A stretch of DNA of 64,000 nt from Steinernema hermaphroditum (taxonomy: Eukaryota > Nematoda > Chromadorea > Rhabditida > Steinernematidae), in contig CM059623.1 in assembly GCA_030435675.1 (NCBI GenBank), positions 13,548,092 to 13,612,091 of the forward strand, written 5' to 3'. Below are positions 1 through 11,986 of the stretch, piece after piece (positions within the stretch are counted from its first letter, which is position 1; each line of letters starts with the position of its first letter). Under the pieces are notes generated by a model, which saw nothing but the letters and a program-made list of their open reading frames with translations, did not search any database and was not told the origin of the DNA. Both the position numbers and the translations under genes were made by a program.

Positions 1-1619
1 AGTGCCTTCGGCAAGTTCGATCTGAAGAACAGTCTTAAAGTGGCGAACCCAGCGATGAGATCATACCAAAAATACATGTTTCCTTCGTTTGTCCTTGATC
101 TTGTCCTTCTCGGCCCACATCAGCTTCGCCCCCCTCAGGTCACACATTCCAAGCGGAGCCGAATAGTGCTTCCCATGGCGCTCGGCGCTTTTCTCATCCT
201 TGTAGAAGATGAGATGCGCGGACGAGAGAAATACAAAGCTGGGCGCCCACTCCTTCTTCTTCAGCTTTTGGCCTCCTTCGGCGATTTTACACTTATCCAG
301 CATCCCGCTCTTGATGGTCTTCTGCGAGAAGTTGGTGGAGCATCGAGCGCCAGGCACGCAGGAGAGAAGGCTTTCCATACTCTGCGCGGCAAGGGCAACG
401 CCTAAAATGCTGAACTAGACACAAGAAAAAGAGATGGAGACTTACCAGCGCTGCTGACTAGTGGGTCACTACCGTTTTCCAAGATAAGATTATGATGGTG
501 GATTATTGGGGGCCTGGAGAGTCCGTAGCCCTGGTTACGGTAGGAGATAGATCCTCTGCTAATGCCGCTGTCGACGCTATTCACCATTTCCGGAGAGGAG
601 TTTGTCTGAAAAGCAAGGGTTAGTGTCTACAAAAACGAGACTGTCTCATTTCCAGTTGCGATCACTTTTTTTCATGCCTATTGAATCGGTTTGTCTACTG
701 AGTAAAGTCTAGATCTTGGTTGACGATGGACATGAGCAGTTCTGTCTAAACTAAAGGCTGTTGCTGCAATTTCAAGACAAGGAGATCGGTTGCAATTACT
801 TTCAGACATCAGCACTCGCTAGACAAACATTACATAAGCCAATTACCGAAATGGGTGGCGTCGTCTCTTCCTGAATCTGCGCAACACTGGGCGGTTTGGA
901 TGGCGCAATTTCCGCTGGCGGAGATTCCGGACGTAGATCTTCCGCCATGGCGGTATCCATGTATTCGTTGGCGCTGATTTCCTCCGCTTTCTCTCTTCTC
1001 GGAGTTGGTGGAGTTACAGTAGGCGACTCAACCGCAGTCGCCACTTGAGATGGCTTCATCATGGAGTACGGCGTCCCGTCGTCTTCACTTGCTCTTCTGT
1101 TCGACATCAGAGCGTTCACTTGAGAAGCGCTGAGCAGCATCCTGGGCGGTTTCCACTGACACACTCCCGTCTCAGGACAGTAGAAATAGGAGCGACCACC
1201 ACGAGTACGGTACTCGCTCCAGCCGTTGGGCATCTGCCGTATGGGCTCGTCGCCGGGCTCGGGCGTCGGGGGCACGGGGCGGCGGTTGATTGCCTCCAGC
1301 TCGACCAGATTCGCATAGACGTGCTCCGGCTCGTCCTCATGCGTCGACGGGACCGGCGGGACATCGTCGTTAGCGGCGACGGTGGTGGAAGAAGTGGACG
1401 CGATGGCGGCGTCGATGACTACGGCGTCCAACTGAAGAAACTGTACATGAGACAACGCAAAAAAAAAGAGATTAGAATCACCTGATCGTCAACTGGTACT
1501 GGAAAACGGTAGACGCTGTGGCGCGCGAGCGAAGCAGGCCGGTGGCGGTGGAAATTAGTGTCATCGAGATGCAGCGACTTGCGATCTGCCGACGAAGAAG
1601 TCACAGTGGAGACGCTCAT
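1..1619 (-). CDS. WW-PH Rho GTPase-activating protein, 5' part (cut by window edge)
   Basis: Exons on the minus strand: 1619-1482, 1440-847, 605-446, 401-67, 21-1 (continues out of the window). About 416 residues are visible. A low-complexity, proline-rich N-terminus is followed by a WW domain at about 115-147 (W120 and W142, NGWSEYRTRGGRSYFYC, then Q-W-K-P-P) and a PH domain starting near 328 (SGMLDKCKI, then KKKEWAPSFVFL, HLIFYKD, KHVFL). WW followed by PH is the order in the ARHGAP9/12/15/27 group, where a RhoGAP domain comes next; that domain would lie beyond base 1 and is not seen. The expected role is switching off Rac/Cdc42-type GTPases at membranes. The start at 1619 lies behind a TTTCAG acceptor-like site near 1682, so the message may be trans-spliced. 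An upstream SH3-coding exon cannot be excluded. The fourth exon must use the second of two acceptors 8 nt apart, because the first gives an early stop. Confidence 0.8.
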
Positions 1620-4600
1620 CGCTGTTGCATGCTGGTTAGTAGACGTCTGATGGCGACAAAAAAAGGCGACCTGTCTGAAACGAAAAACACGAGTAAACAC
1701 ACAAGGCGTAAGTGGGGAAAGAGGGTAAGAAGCGATCGATGGAGTAATTATACAAACGCCATGCAAAATAGGGGCACGTGATAGACAGAGGAGTCTACAT
1801 ATCGAGCCTGTCTCGCATCATCAGATTTGCAAATTTGCGGATGCGCGTTCGCATCGCTCAAATCACCAGGTTGCAGCTCAATTGCAAACGAGCTGCAAAA
1901 AGTGGGGTTTGCGGACTACGCGCTCTCTGATCCGTTGGGAAGTAAGCCGTTAAGAATTCCGCACAGCATTCCGGAGATGTCACCAACTACTGGATTAGTC
2001 AAGAATTTGCATCAGGATTCATTCCAGAGATGAAGTGAATTTCCAGAAAAAAAGAGTTAAAAAATGAGAGCAAACAAAGACCGCAAGAAGCGCAGGTATA
2101 CAAACGCGGTGCAAAACACAGACACGTGCTAGACTAGACGTCTGCACGTCGACTTTAAATCGTCCGTCTGGCATTATCAGACTATCGGACTGCTCAATTC
2201 ATTTGCGATAAATCTACAAATTATGCTGAGAAAGTCGCTAATCAGACAGTCTGACCTCGTCAACCGCTGACTCATCAAGCAATAGCTCGATGAAAAAGTG
2301 ACTCGTCTTCGAGACAGTCCAAAGTGAAAAATTTCACAACCATGACAAATATGGATTTGTCACTCTTCCTGAATCATTTCGACGCCAATCTTGAACATCC
2401 AGTAGAACGCTGTACAACTCTGCGACGTACAATCAAACGTCTGTTTAGGAAACAATCAAAAAATGAAACAAATCACCGTCTACAATTTCACAATAATAGC
2501 TGATTCATCATTTCTCGACGACAGCTTCTTCCCCCACCGGTCAATACACATGTCTCGGAGACAGCTGAACGAGACGGAGACAAACAAAAGTGCGACAATC
2601 GATCGAGAGGCTACCGATCGCGCAGAACGCACAGTAAAACCGAAAATTCGCCGCTTACAAGGCATCTCGCAAATAGACAAAACAACGTCTGCAACGGCAG
2701 AAGGCCACACGGGGACATCGACGAGGATCATAGGAGCCGCGCGCGATCAATTCGGGTGGCGGCGCCCCGGCCTCTGCCCTCCGCCCGCTGACTGTCGCCG
2801 CGGTTCGACCCAGGCGCCTCGTGGTGCAGCAGAAGAGGAGCGCGGTGGCAACGCGCAAGACTGCGTTGCTGCTGCTGCTGATCAGCAGCGGCCATCGATG
2901 GACACGCCGGCGACGCCGACGTCCCCTCACTCATCTATTGATCTAAAATCGATTAATCAGTCGGGCCACCTTTTGCGGGAAAGGTTTTTTAGGGCCACCA
3001 CCGCTGGCGGTAAAAGGCTGGAGGGCGCAGCGTCCGCCGCTTCCCTAACAGCCATGAGCGGGAGTGTTTGATTTGGCAGGGGCGGGCGATGTATAGTGAC
3101 GACGGTGATATCATCGTCACCTGGAGGCCAACAGCGCCCGGCAGTGACTCACCGAACCGACACGGACATCTTGTTGAGTAATTTCGTATCTGTTGGTCGA
3201 AGTGCAAAACAATCTCCTAACAACTTCCTGCTGAGGGTCTGCCGCCCTAATCACTCCACTTTTAACTTCTTTTCTGTTGCACTTTTGCACACAATCTGTA
3301 GGAAATCAGGAAGTGGGCAGGTTCTTGAACACGAACTCGAACCGAAAGAGCGAAAGAGAGTGTTGGGGTATTTACCTGTATTTGTTGTCAGTAGGTATAC
3401 CCATAACGTGTTATCCGATGTTTGGAGTAGCTAACAACACGATTTATGTCAATAACACATTCATCATCACGCTTTGTGTAGGAGGAAGATCTATGAAGCT
3501 TCTGACTTTGTACCTGGCCCAAGTGTGACGGTTTTGGTACGGTAGCGGGCAAATAAGATTGGTTTTCCAAGCGTTCTTCTAACGATCAGATCTTCTGGTA
3601 TCCTTCTCCACTACTATCTCTACGTAACCAGATTTTTCGGCTAGGATTTCTTAAAAAAAGAAGCCAGCACATTGTAGATCATATGTACCTGTGTCATACT
3701 ACCGTACCCACAGATGAAACATCGACAAGCCAGTTCTATCCAGCTCGGTTTATGGCTGCAGATGCTACCGTAATGCATTACGAAGAATTTCCACTCCCTC
3801 TCAAATGCCCATCTCTCCTCCGATTCCGTCTAAACGTCAAACACAAAAACTTCTCCTCAGCCCTCTAGCGCAACATCTGATAAAATCGCATTTTCGCGAT
3901 CAATTGACACGTCGTGTCGCGCTCCACGCCACATGAAACCGCGACGAAAGAAACAAAAGGCGTCGTCGTCGTAATCACACCGTCGACGGCACCAGAAGCG
4001 GCGCCTCTCGAAAAAGAAACAAAGGACGCCCTATCGGGGTTTCGCGCGAAATGTCGCCGACGGTGGCGCAGATGGAAATGAGACGCTCTCGGACGAGGGC
4101 GAAGAGCTTAAGGGTGCACATGAATTAGCATGGGGAACGCGGAAGATACGACACTTAATTGGGCCCTAAATGGAGATTGTGCATTTCCGGATGTGTTTCG
4201 GCGTACGCGACACGTATGACTTGGGTAGCGAGTGTCGAAAGGGGTGCGTAGTGCAACTAACGAGTGTGAAAAGTGGAAACGCAAACCGATTCACAACGGA
4301 ATCCTCAAAAAACAGGTGATTACCGTTGATCCGATTACAGAGGCATCAGAGCAAACCAGGGTCCAGTTGGTGGCAGGTCTCGACGCGACTGGCTTGAGAC
4401 GGCCGCTCCCGGTGGTGGTTACTCCGCTTTTCTGTCTCATTTCTTCTGCGAGGTTTAGCGGTTGTTTCTTCTCGATTGTCTTCTGTGGATACTGATGTCT
4501 GTCTGTCTACCTTCGGGCTATGAAGTCGTCTATAGACAGATCACTACGAACGTGCTGTATTTGATGTCTAGTGATGAGTTTTAACTGTGTTTTAGACGTT

Positions 4601-4891
4601 CTGTCTGTCTCTGTGGGGTTGTTCAAGCACCCTGGCTTCGTTTTGCGTCCTGTAGTGTGAATTTGAACGTATTAAGATCAGGAGTAGACTGATAGACGCG
4701 GTTGACAGCTTCCTTTGCTTCTGTCACTCAATTGTCTATGCGTCTATTAGAAGTGTCTCTGAAACGTCTATCGAATTTTTTAGACCACTATGAGCAAATG
4801 GAAGTTCTCTGCAAATAGACGTAGACAGTGCGCGGTCTGCTTTGCATATTCGCGTCTAATTTCGCTGTGTTTATCATTCCGCCTTTTCCAG
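1620..4891. other. Intergenic region, no supported gene
   Basis: Between the divergent RhoGAP and NDUFA2 genes I find no recognisable coding sequence. A GC-rich block (about 2740-2930) carries a 609-nt open frame on the plus strand (2463-3071) and a short Gln-rich open frame on the minus strand (2934-2728). Both look like by-products of base composition, though the minus one could be a distant 5' exon of the RhoGAP gene. 3940-4090 is another GC-rich stretch. The rest is AT-rich with many GTCTGTCTA-like words, which also occur in introns throughout the window. Confidence 0.4.
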
Positions 4892-5188
4892 ATGTCCGCA
4901 CTAAAGCTAGGAGCCGGAGCGCTGCGTGAGCTGCGCATCCACTTGTGCCAGAAGTCGCCGGCCAGTGCAGGAATTCGCGCCTTCATCGAGAACGACTACG
5001 TGGCGCTCAAGAAGAATAATCAAAACTTTCCGATCCTGATCCGAGAGTGCTCCGGGATCTCACCGAAGATCTGGGCCCGGTACGAGAGAGGCGTAGAGAC
5101 GTCCATCTCTGTGGAAAACGCAACCCAGCAGCAGGTCGCCGCCGCCATCAAGGAGCTCGCCACGGTCAAGCCGCCTGTGCGCCAGTGA
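4892..5188 (+). CDS. NDUFA2: NADH:ubiquinone oxidoreductase subunit NDUFA2 (B8)
   Basis: A single-exon 98-residue protein, the usual size for this small thioredoxin-fold accessory subunit of mitochondrial complex I, peripheral to the matrix arm. Family signature stretches are visible: ELRIHLCQKSPASAGIRAFI near the N-terminus, then FPILIRECSGISPKIWARYE, then a C-terminal helix (QQQVAAAIKELA). The ATG follows directly on a TTTTCCAG site, so the mature message probably begins by trans-splicing right at the start codon; a longer frame upstream (from 4790) is 5' leader rather than protein. Only one cysteine of the usual redox-like pair is followed through in the first strand, with a second in RECSG. 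It has its own promoter side, with no close same-strand neighbour. Confidence 0.95.
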   Translation: MSALKLGAGALRELRIHLCQKSPASAGIRAFIENDYVALKKNNQNFPILIRECSGISPKIWARYERGVETSISVENATQQQVAAAIKELATVKPPVRQ

Positions 5189-6156
5189 ATCTATTTCGTT
5201 TTTCGTCCTGTTAGATGTGTGAATTCTAGTGTAATGAATAAGAGCTGTAATTTAGATGCATGTGTGTTTAGGCTTATAACCTGGTGTGTCTGTGGTCAGG
5301 TCAGAGCGGGTGGTCAGAGCTCTTCTCTAGGTGCCATCCTAGTGCAAGCGATGGTAGTGCGCACAAGAAAAATGTATAAGCATCGGAAAGAGATGGACGC
5401 AATTGGTCGTTGGAAGAGGGTTCCGCAATCTGACTTCTCGGGCTGCTGTGAAATGGTGACGGTTTCACTACTTATTGCTACCGAGACTATAGGGTAGTAG
5501 CCCCTAGCTCAATGACGGGGGTTCTCAGCATCTTAGAAAAGGTCGCCAACGGACGCAGTGTTCGTCTCTTGAAGTTCATCTGGACGCTCGAAGACCGCCT
5601 CTACCGTAACCGCGGCATGGGGATCGCAGTAGCTCTCAGGAATCATTTCTCCCCAAACCGAACCGTCTTTTGAAGAATACACTTTTTTCGAAGGACGCTT
5701 TTCGAGCAGATTTCCGAATGATTGCAGTCGAAGAAGAGCTCGAGAAACGGAACGGAAGATTGCGACGAAACTGGAGCAGATCCTCGGAGGACGTCGAACC
5801 GATCGCATCGCTATCGTGGGGATGTCCTCCCTCACGATGCCGTATTGCTTGTAGTGTACTAATTTCAACGATCATCAGCAGTTGGCGCTCACCCTAGACC
5901 TCCAGAAGAAATTCAAACCCACTACGGTGAGATGTCACGCTTGCACCCTTCGAGACAGATTCCTGAATTCGATCGGCATGGAGACTCCTCCGCCGAGCGA
6001 TATGTCCAACCCGGAAGAAAACCTTTCAGAGGACGAATTGCCGCGCGCGGCATGAATATAAGGAAAGGACTTGAACAAAAGTCACGACCCATCCTACCCA
6101 TTTAACGATAAATTAGCTGTTCATGCGATGTTCAGAGCAGTGTGAATAGCAATACG
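5189..6156. other. Unassigned stretch with open frames on both strands
   Basis: I recognise no family here. On the minus strand a 111-codon frame (5868-5533) ends with a fairly protein-like segment (YSSKDGSVWGEMIPE, then an acidic tail). On the plus strand 5700-6054 can be read as two exons joined over about 5837-5881, ending in an acidic tail (NPEENLSEDELPRAA). The two overlap, so at most one is real. The SKDGSVW motif is loosely like the N-terminal part of piggyBac-type transposases, which is a weak hint only. Confidence 0.25.
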
Positions 6157-7361
6157 TTAAGCCTCGTTTATCGACGAGTTAATGTTATAACAATGTTGAT
6201 AATGCCTACTGATAAGTTCTTCGCAGTCACTGGAGGGAGACGGCGATCTCCGGCAGGGCGAAGGTTGCCGAGGAGGTAGCGTTCGGCATCCGGTGACTTT
6301 AATCTCGTCGAGGAATGAGCCACAGAGGGCGTCGACTTCGCCGTAAAAGTCCGGGGCCCTTACTCGCATGACATGTTCTTTGGTGGTGTAGTGCTGAAGT
6401 AAAGCATATTGGATAAGTTGGCTAATGCAGTACTAAATGTACCTCTTGCAAGTTGGGACACGCCACGTTGCAAATCTCGCACTGACCCTTCATGTATTCC
6501 GGACGCGCCACGGGCTTCCTACGCTTCTTCATCGCCCTGAAACATGGATAGAGTAGACAGCTGATGACACAGAGATGTACCTTCTCTCCAGCTCATCTGG
6601 AGTGACCAGATGGAACACCGACTTCCCTGCATGACTGCCAACAAATATCTTTTTAAACGTTGGGTTAATGAATTCCTTGTAAACTGGTTGATAACGTTGA
6701 TCCAGATCTTGCAGTTTCATGAAAGGTGATACTAGTTTGTGCACTCGCACTTTCTCTCGGGCACGTTCTTTAGTTCTCAGTGGAGACGTTATGTGTTCGT
6801 ATTTTTTCTTGAAGTCCGTAATTTGACTTAGAAAACTAGTGGCCGATTTGACGGAGATCTTTGAATCCATGGCCTCTCGCAGGATACCACCCATCTTCGA
6901 ACGTATCTGCAAGAAAAGTGATTACTGGAATTGTCTCTGAGACACACAACCACTAGACCGGAGAAATAGACAGAAAACTTCATACTTACTTCAGGGGTGA
7001 TTGTTTTTGTCTTCTGTTCAAGATATGGAGCGTATATGTTATCAGAAACCAAGAAGTTGATCGGCTTCGTAGAGCTGCTGAACTCGTTGATGATTACGCC
7101 TCCAAGCTTCACAATATCTTTTATGATCGATTCGCGTTTCGCGTGATCTTCAATATCAATCTGGAAACGCTTCCCGTCCCAGGGTTTCTCTTTTCGCTGT
7201 GACCCACGCGCTAATGAACATCTGATTGGTGTTAGACGTGGCTTCTTGTCGACGGTGCCGGTCTTAATCGAGGAGGGCAGGCGTCGCTTCAGTCCGGGCG
7301 CTGAGCTACGACGATTTCCAATGCTCAGCGAAGTTGAAGCAAAAGCGCCTCCGAGCTCCAT
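6157..7361 (-). CDS. DBF4: Dbf4-like regulatory subunit of Cdc7 kinase
   Basis: Exons 7361-6990, 6906-6581, 6536-6443, 6393-6157 give 342 residues. Dbf4 binds and activates the Cdc7 kinase (DDK), which phosphorylates the MCM helicase to fire replication origins in the nucleus. Three family blocks are seen in order: a BRCT-like motif N (about 55-115, with GKRFQIDIEDHAKRESI and LGGVIINEF), motif M (about 181-205, SPFMKLQDLDQRYQPVYKEF) and a Dbf4-type zinc finger with C252-x2-C255-x9-H265-x5-H271. It is shorter than vertebrate DBF4 (about 670) mainly because it has almost no C-terminal extension. The start at 7361 lies three bases behind a CTTGTAG acceptor-like site; an in-frame ATG at 7394 would add 11 residues. 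It is divergent from the PGAM5 pair. Confidence 0.85.
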
Positions 7362-8803
7362 ATCTACAAGAAAAGTGAAAGTTAGTGAAGCCATGTGACC
7401 GGCAGCATGAGTAGCATTCGCGAAGAACTGACAAGCCTAACAAAGAACGTTTCGTGCCCGTGTGTAGCACGTAGATAGTGTAAACAAAAACATAGGAAGG
7501 AAGGGAGGAAACGATTAAGATACTTTAGCCAAAACAAACCATCTCTCTTTAGATAAGGGACTGTTGACGACAGATATCGACTGCAATTCGTACACTTGTG
7601 ATATAAATGGGATATTTTTCATAGCCGTTTTTTGAACATAGTCGTTTTCGGTGTGGAGAGGAAACGAACAGGCCAAATTTTTTACGTTAGACGTCTTTAC
7701 GTTACAAAAGTGTTTTTATACACCCATAATGACGATTTCAAACGATGCCTCAACACCACAATCAAACAGCTCGTCCAATCGTTTCGCGACATCGCCATTT
7801 TTGCAGCGGCAGCGAGCACAATAAGGCGCGGAAAGAGCCACGTGCGCACGGCACGATAGACATATCACGTCCGCGGAGATAACAGCTGCTTCCAGATGCA
7901 ATACGTTGCGCACAAATGATACAATTTCAGCGATACAAACGTCTTGTTTAAGCTTCTACATCACATGACTTCAAGGTTGTCACGATACACACAATCCCGA
8001 AACACAAGAGCAATTTAAAACGAGACAGCAGACACAGAGACAGACGCTTTTTACCACAATGTTCCCTGCAGACTGCAAAATACTTACAAGGCACAGATGG
8101 CAGACAGACAGAAAAGACTGGCAGACGTCTGTCGCTCGCTGACAGCTGCAAATGACCGCAAATCGCGCGCGAAAACGGAGTGCGCGAGATAAACATCGAT
8201 GACCTTTGTGCGCCAGCCATCATCGTGGTGTCCATGGCACCCGTGCAACCATCCTCTTGTTTCTGAGGAAGGTGACTCAAGTATCAACTACAAATCGTGG
8301 GGACAGGCGAGAGATTTAGCGCCGATGTTCTAACCATTCGTTGAACTTCAACAAATGAGAAAATTGCGCGACGAGACCATTTGTAAATATCTCACGTTCG
8401 AATCTGCCTGTTTCAAAAGGCGGAATTTTTAAGAGTGGTCTGCCTCGTGTCTGCACTTTGCTTGTCCTTTTGGTTTCCTAGACAGCGAATGTCTGCGTGC
8501 GATCCATTTCGATTTTGTGTCTCTTCGGACGCGGTTGTGTGGTGCCCTGATTCCTTTTGACTTCAAGTGCGATTTACCAGTAACCACTTTGTAATTTTTT
8601 ATTTTAACCACTTGTTCAGCGTTCTCAAATGCGAATTTATCGGTATTTTTCGTACTCAGTTTTAAATTTGGAAGTGTTTTCAAACTTTTTGAACAAAGGA
8701 ACTTTCAATCTGCATTGGTGAAATCCTAATTATTGTGGACCCCTTTCCGTGTTAATTTCGGTCGTTCGTCTACTCTGTTTAACCTTTTCCTTTTCAGTCC
8801 GTA
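7362..8803. promoter_or_regulatory. Divergent intergenic region between Dbf4 and first PGAM5
   Basis: No gene is seen. It must hold the promoters of the minus-strand Dbf4 gene and of the first PGAM5 gene. Bases 8449-8525 recur at 10053-10120, in front of the second PGAM5 copy (GTCTGCACTTTG, then TTGTCCTTT, then CTAGAC, then GCGAATGTCTG), so this part of the promoter or leader was copied together with the gene. Confidence 0.5.
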
Positions 8804-9798
8804 ATGGTCATCTTGACGAGGTTCGCGCGATATGGAGCATTTGGAGCGGCGGCCCTCTCTTCCGCCTATTTTCTCCGTGATGAAGCGAAAGCCTTCGTCG
8901 GCTCCAAGACTTCGTTTGACTCATCGTTTTCGTCGAGCTCTACCTCGTTCAATGACAATTTCCCGCGTGGGAAGTGGGATTATAACTGGGACAGGTACTT
9001 TCTTGGACGCTCTGGATCACTTACTAAGCGACTTTTTCAGTCGGGACCCGATGTCGATGGTCGATGAAGCAAAATACGAAGCAGCTGACGCCGAAACGCG
9101 AAAGGAAATGCTAGAGAAGGCTAAGCCCACAGCCACTCGTCACATTTTCCTGATTAGGCATGGCCAGTACCACACCGAGAGTGATATTAAGAATCTGACG
9201 GAGCTAGGCCGTCAACAGGCCAGCATGTGCGGGGAGCGCCTCGCCAAAAGCGGCTTCAAGTTCAATGCCGTGACCATGTCGACGATGAACCGCGCTACTG
9301 AAACAGCAAATCTCATCCTGGCTGAGCTCCCAAAAGATATTCCTATCGCATCTGACTCTGTCTTGGAAGAGGGTGCTCCTTACCCTCCGGAGCCTCCAGT
9401 CGCACATTGGCGTCCAAAACAGAAGGTAAGATAGTAAGCAATTTGTGAAAATTTCTGACCTGTCTTCTTGAGAAGTTCTTCGCCGAAGGATCACGAATTG
9501 AGGCTGCGTTCCGCAAGTACATCCACCGCGCCTCCAAACGGCAGAAGGAGGATAGCTATGAGGTTATCGTTTGTCACGCCAACGTTATCCGTTATTTCAT
9601 TTGCCGGTACGTCTAGGTCACAAGATTTTTATATCGCCCCGTTTCAGGGCTCTCCAATTTCCCCCTGAAGGTTGGCTGCGCATGTCTCTTGGTCACAGTT
9701 CCATTACATGGCTGACAATTCGTCCCAACGGAAACGTCTCTATCCGTTCCATCGGCGACATTGGCCATCTCCCCAGCGAAAAAGTATCTTTCTCCTAG
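8804..9798 (+). CDS. pgam-5: PGAM5 mitochondrial Ser/Thr phosphatase, copy 1
   Basis: Exons 8804-8994, 9041-9425, 9476-9606, 9648-9798 give 285 residues, close to the usual 289. PGAM5 belongs to the phosphoglycerate mutase fold but acts as a protein phosphatase anchored in the mitochondrial membrane. The N-terminal hydrophobic anchor ([15 protein letters not shown]) is followed by a linker with an NWD motif of the multimerisation segment, then the catalytic FLIRHGQY (phospho-accepting His), [21 protein letters not shown], and the second catalytic His in [15 protein letters not shown]; it ends in [20 protein letters not shown]. The ATG lies just behind a CCTTTTCAG site. It is the first of two tandem copies; intron positions are identical in both. 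Confidence 0.95.
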
Positions 9799-10225
9799 TC
9801 ATATCCGGGTGCTAAGTTCATAAAATTGCTCTTATTGTTATGTAAGTTATAAAAGTATTTAACTCAATCGATTTATCGTCGAAATAGAGTGCAGCAGTAA
9901 AATTAAAATGTGCGCAGAGGATGGAGGACTTCTCGGCCGGCACCATGTCTAGACCCTTTTCAGGGAGAATCGAGACAACTGTGGTGATTTCCTGTGGAAA
10001 AAAACAGGTTACTGTATATTTGCTCGTGAGCCCTTTGCTCGGATTCTCTACTGTCTGCACTTTGTTTGTCCTTTGAGTTTTCTAGACTGCGAATGTCTGT
10101 CTGTATGCGGCTCATTTCGATATTCGGGCCCCGTTGTACGCGGTTTGGTCGTGTTATGCGTTTCTCTTTTTTCGTTGTGAGTGCGCGGTCGGTACTTTAC
10201 GTCTTTATTTCTGTTTCAGTCAGTG
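9799..10225. promoter_or_regulatory. Spacer between PGAM5 copies with copied leader
   Basis: It contains the 3' end of copy 1 and, from about 10053, sequence matching the upstream region of copy 1 (8449 onwards). The matching block lies only about 170 bp before the second ATG against about 355 bp in copy 1, so the leader of one copy has been shortened or the other expanded. Confidence 0.5.
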
Positions 10226-11222
10226 ATGGTCATCTTGGCTCGGTTGACGCGCTATGGTGCGTTTGGTGTGGCGGCTGTCTCTTCCGCCTATTTCCTCCGC
10301 CAAGAAGCGAAGTCCTTTGTCGGTTCCAAGAGCTCGTTCCAATCATCGCACTCGTCGAATTCTCCGTTGTTCAACGACGACTTTCCGCGTGCAAAGTGGA
10401 ATCATAACTGGGACAAGTCGGTCAATGAATACTTTTGCCCACTCAATAAGCGACTGTTTCAGCCGGGACCCAATTTCAATGGTGGATGAGAGGAAGTACA
10501 ATGCAGCTGATAACGAAACGCGAAACGAAATGCTGGAGAAGGCTACACCCAAGGCCATTCGAAATATCTTCCTTATTAGACATGGCCAGTACAACACTAA
10601 GAGTGATGTGCAGAATTTAACGGAGCTCGGCCGTCAACAAGCCAGCATTTGCGGAGAACGCCTCGCCAAAAGTGGCTTCAAATTCAATATCGTAACGATG
10701 TCGACCATGACCCGCGCCACGGAAACAGCAAATCTCATTTTGGCTGAGCTCCCGAAGGATATTTCTGTCGCGTCGGACTCAATTTTGGAGGAGGGTGCTC
10801 CCTACCCGGCAGAACCTCCGAGCTCGCGCTGGCGTCCGAAAGAGGCGGTAGGATATTAAGCGATTCATGACATTTCTAACCTCTTTCTTGGTCAGTACTT
10901 CACTCAGGGATCGCGAATTGAGGCTGCATTCCGAAAGTACATCCACCGAGCGCCCACGTGGCAAAAGGAGGACAGCTATGAAGCCATTGTTTGCCACGCC
11001 AATGTTATTCGTTATTTTATTTGCCGGTATGTCCAGAGGAAAGGAGCAGCATTTATACCTCCTCGTTTCAGGGCTCTCCAATTTCCCCCTGAAGGTTGGC
11101 TGCGCATGTCTCTCGGTCACAGCTCCATCACGTGGGTGAGGATCCGCCCCAATGGACACGTTTCTATCCGTTCCATCGGCGACATTGGCCATCTCCCAAG
11201 CGAAAAAGTATCTTTCTCATGA
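10226..11222 (+). CDS. pgam-5: PGAM5 mitochondrial Ser/Thr phosphatase, copy 2
   Basis: Exons 10226-10416, 10463-10847, 10896-11026, 11072-11222 have exactly the same exon lengths (191, 385, 131, 151) as copy 1 and encode 285 residues. All hallmarks are kept: membrane anchor [15 protein letters not shown], catalytic [16 protein letters not shown], second catalytic His in [13 protein letters not shown], and C-terminal [14 protein letters not shown]. Both copies therefore look functional. The first donor is GTCGGT, weaker than GTACTT in copy 1. The copy differs mostly in the linker after the anchor and near the exon 2/3 border. The ATG follows a CTGTTTCAG site by six bases. Confidence 0.95.
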
Positions 11223-11788
11223 TGATTTTCGGGTATTATATTTGTGAGATATAAGTTTGTTGTTATCGATATGTAAATTATTAGATTATCTACTTTTTAT
11301 TAGGGATGCTAGGACAAACTAGAGCGATTTACCAAGTGCCAAGCGAACACTACCCACTCAACTCAATATGACGAACGTGACGCAAATAAGTAGGTTATGA
11401 GACCGCAACAACCCTTCAACTTTATCTGCATACAACCAATCCCACTCACATGACTGTATCAAGCGAAGTGCATGCAAACACGGCTGTCTCAGTCTGTGAG
11501 AGTTCCTCCATACATGACGATCAACACCAATCGGAACCGTTCAACGAATATTGTCTTTGAATATGTCAACAGTGGGCAGATCGTCCTTCACAGTCAATGA
11601 GCAATCGATAGAACCACCCGAATACGACAAACAACAAATATGTTCAACAAGCCACGGTCTCCAGAACTTATTCCAACGAACACACCCGACTAGACCAGAA
11701 GAAAACACCCCCAACCTCCAACGGACAAACAAAAGTCAACAATAACAAGTTTATTTCGAAACAATTAAGGTGGAAACAACAACATCGC
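11223..11788. other. Convergent 3' spacer
   Basis: Lies between the ends of PGAM5 copy 2 (+) and eS28 (-). I see only AT-rich 3' sequence and no gene. Short open frames at 11541-11745 are not protein-like. Confidence 0.5.
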
Positions 11789-11986
11789 TTAGCGGAGACG
11801 GCGGGCTTCACGTTCAGCTTCAAGGAGGGAAAGGATGTCTCCTTCGCGGACGGGTCCTTTGACGTTGCGGATGATAGAGCGGCTGCTGTCGTCGAGGAAT
11901 TCAACACGTACTTGAGTACACTGTCCCTGCGATCCGGTACGGCCGAGGATCTTGGTAACCTTAGCGAGCTTCACGGGCTTGTCCAT
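11789..11986 (-). CDS. rps-28: 40S ribosomal protein S28 (eS28)
   Basis: A complete 65-residue protein in one exon, the standard length. eS28 is a small OB-fold protein near the mRNA exit of the 40S subunit. The sequence is highly typical: [60 protein letters not shown] end (here [12 protein letters not shown]). The ATG is eight bases behind a GCGTTTCAG acceptor-like site, consistent with trans-splicing or a 5'-leader intron. Confidence 0.98.
   Translation of the reverse strand: MDKPVKLAKVTKILGRTGSQGQCTQVRVEFLDDSSRSIIRNVKGPVREGDILSLLEAEREARRLR

Noticed and set aside
2463..3071. 202-codon plus-strand open frame
   Set aside because: Very Arg/Ala/Thr-rich, low complexity, coincides with a GC-rich island; other frames there are open too. 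No domain or splice context.
5533..5868. piggyBac-like N-terminal fragment
   Set aside because: Only one short motif (SKDGSVW) is suggestive; no catalytic domain, no ends, no target site. Left as unassigned.
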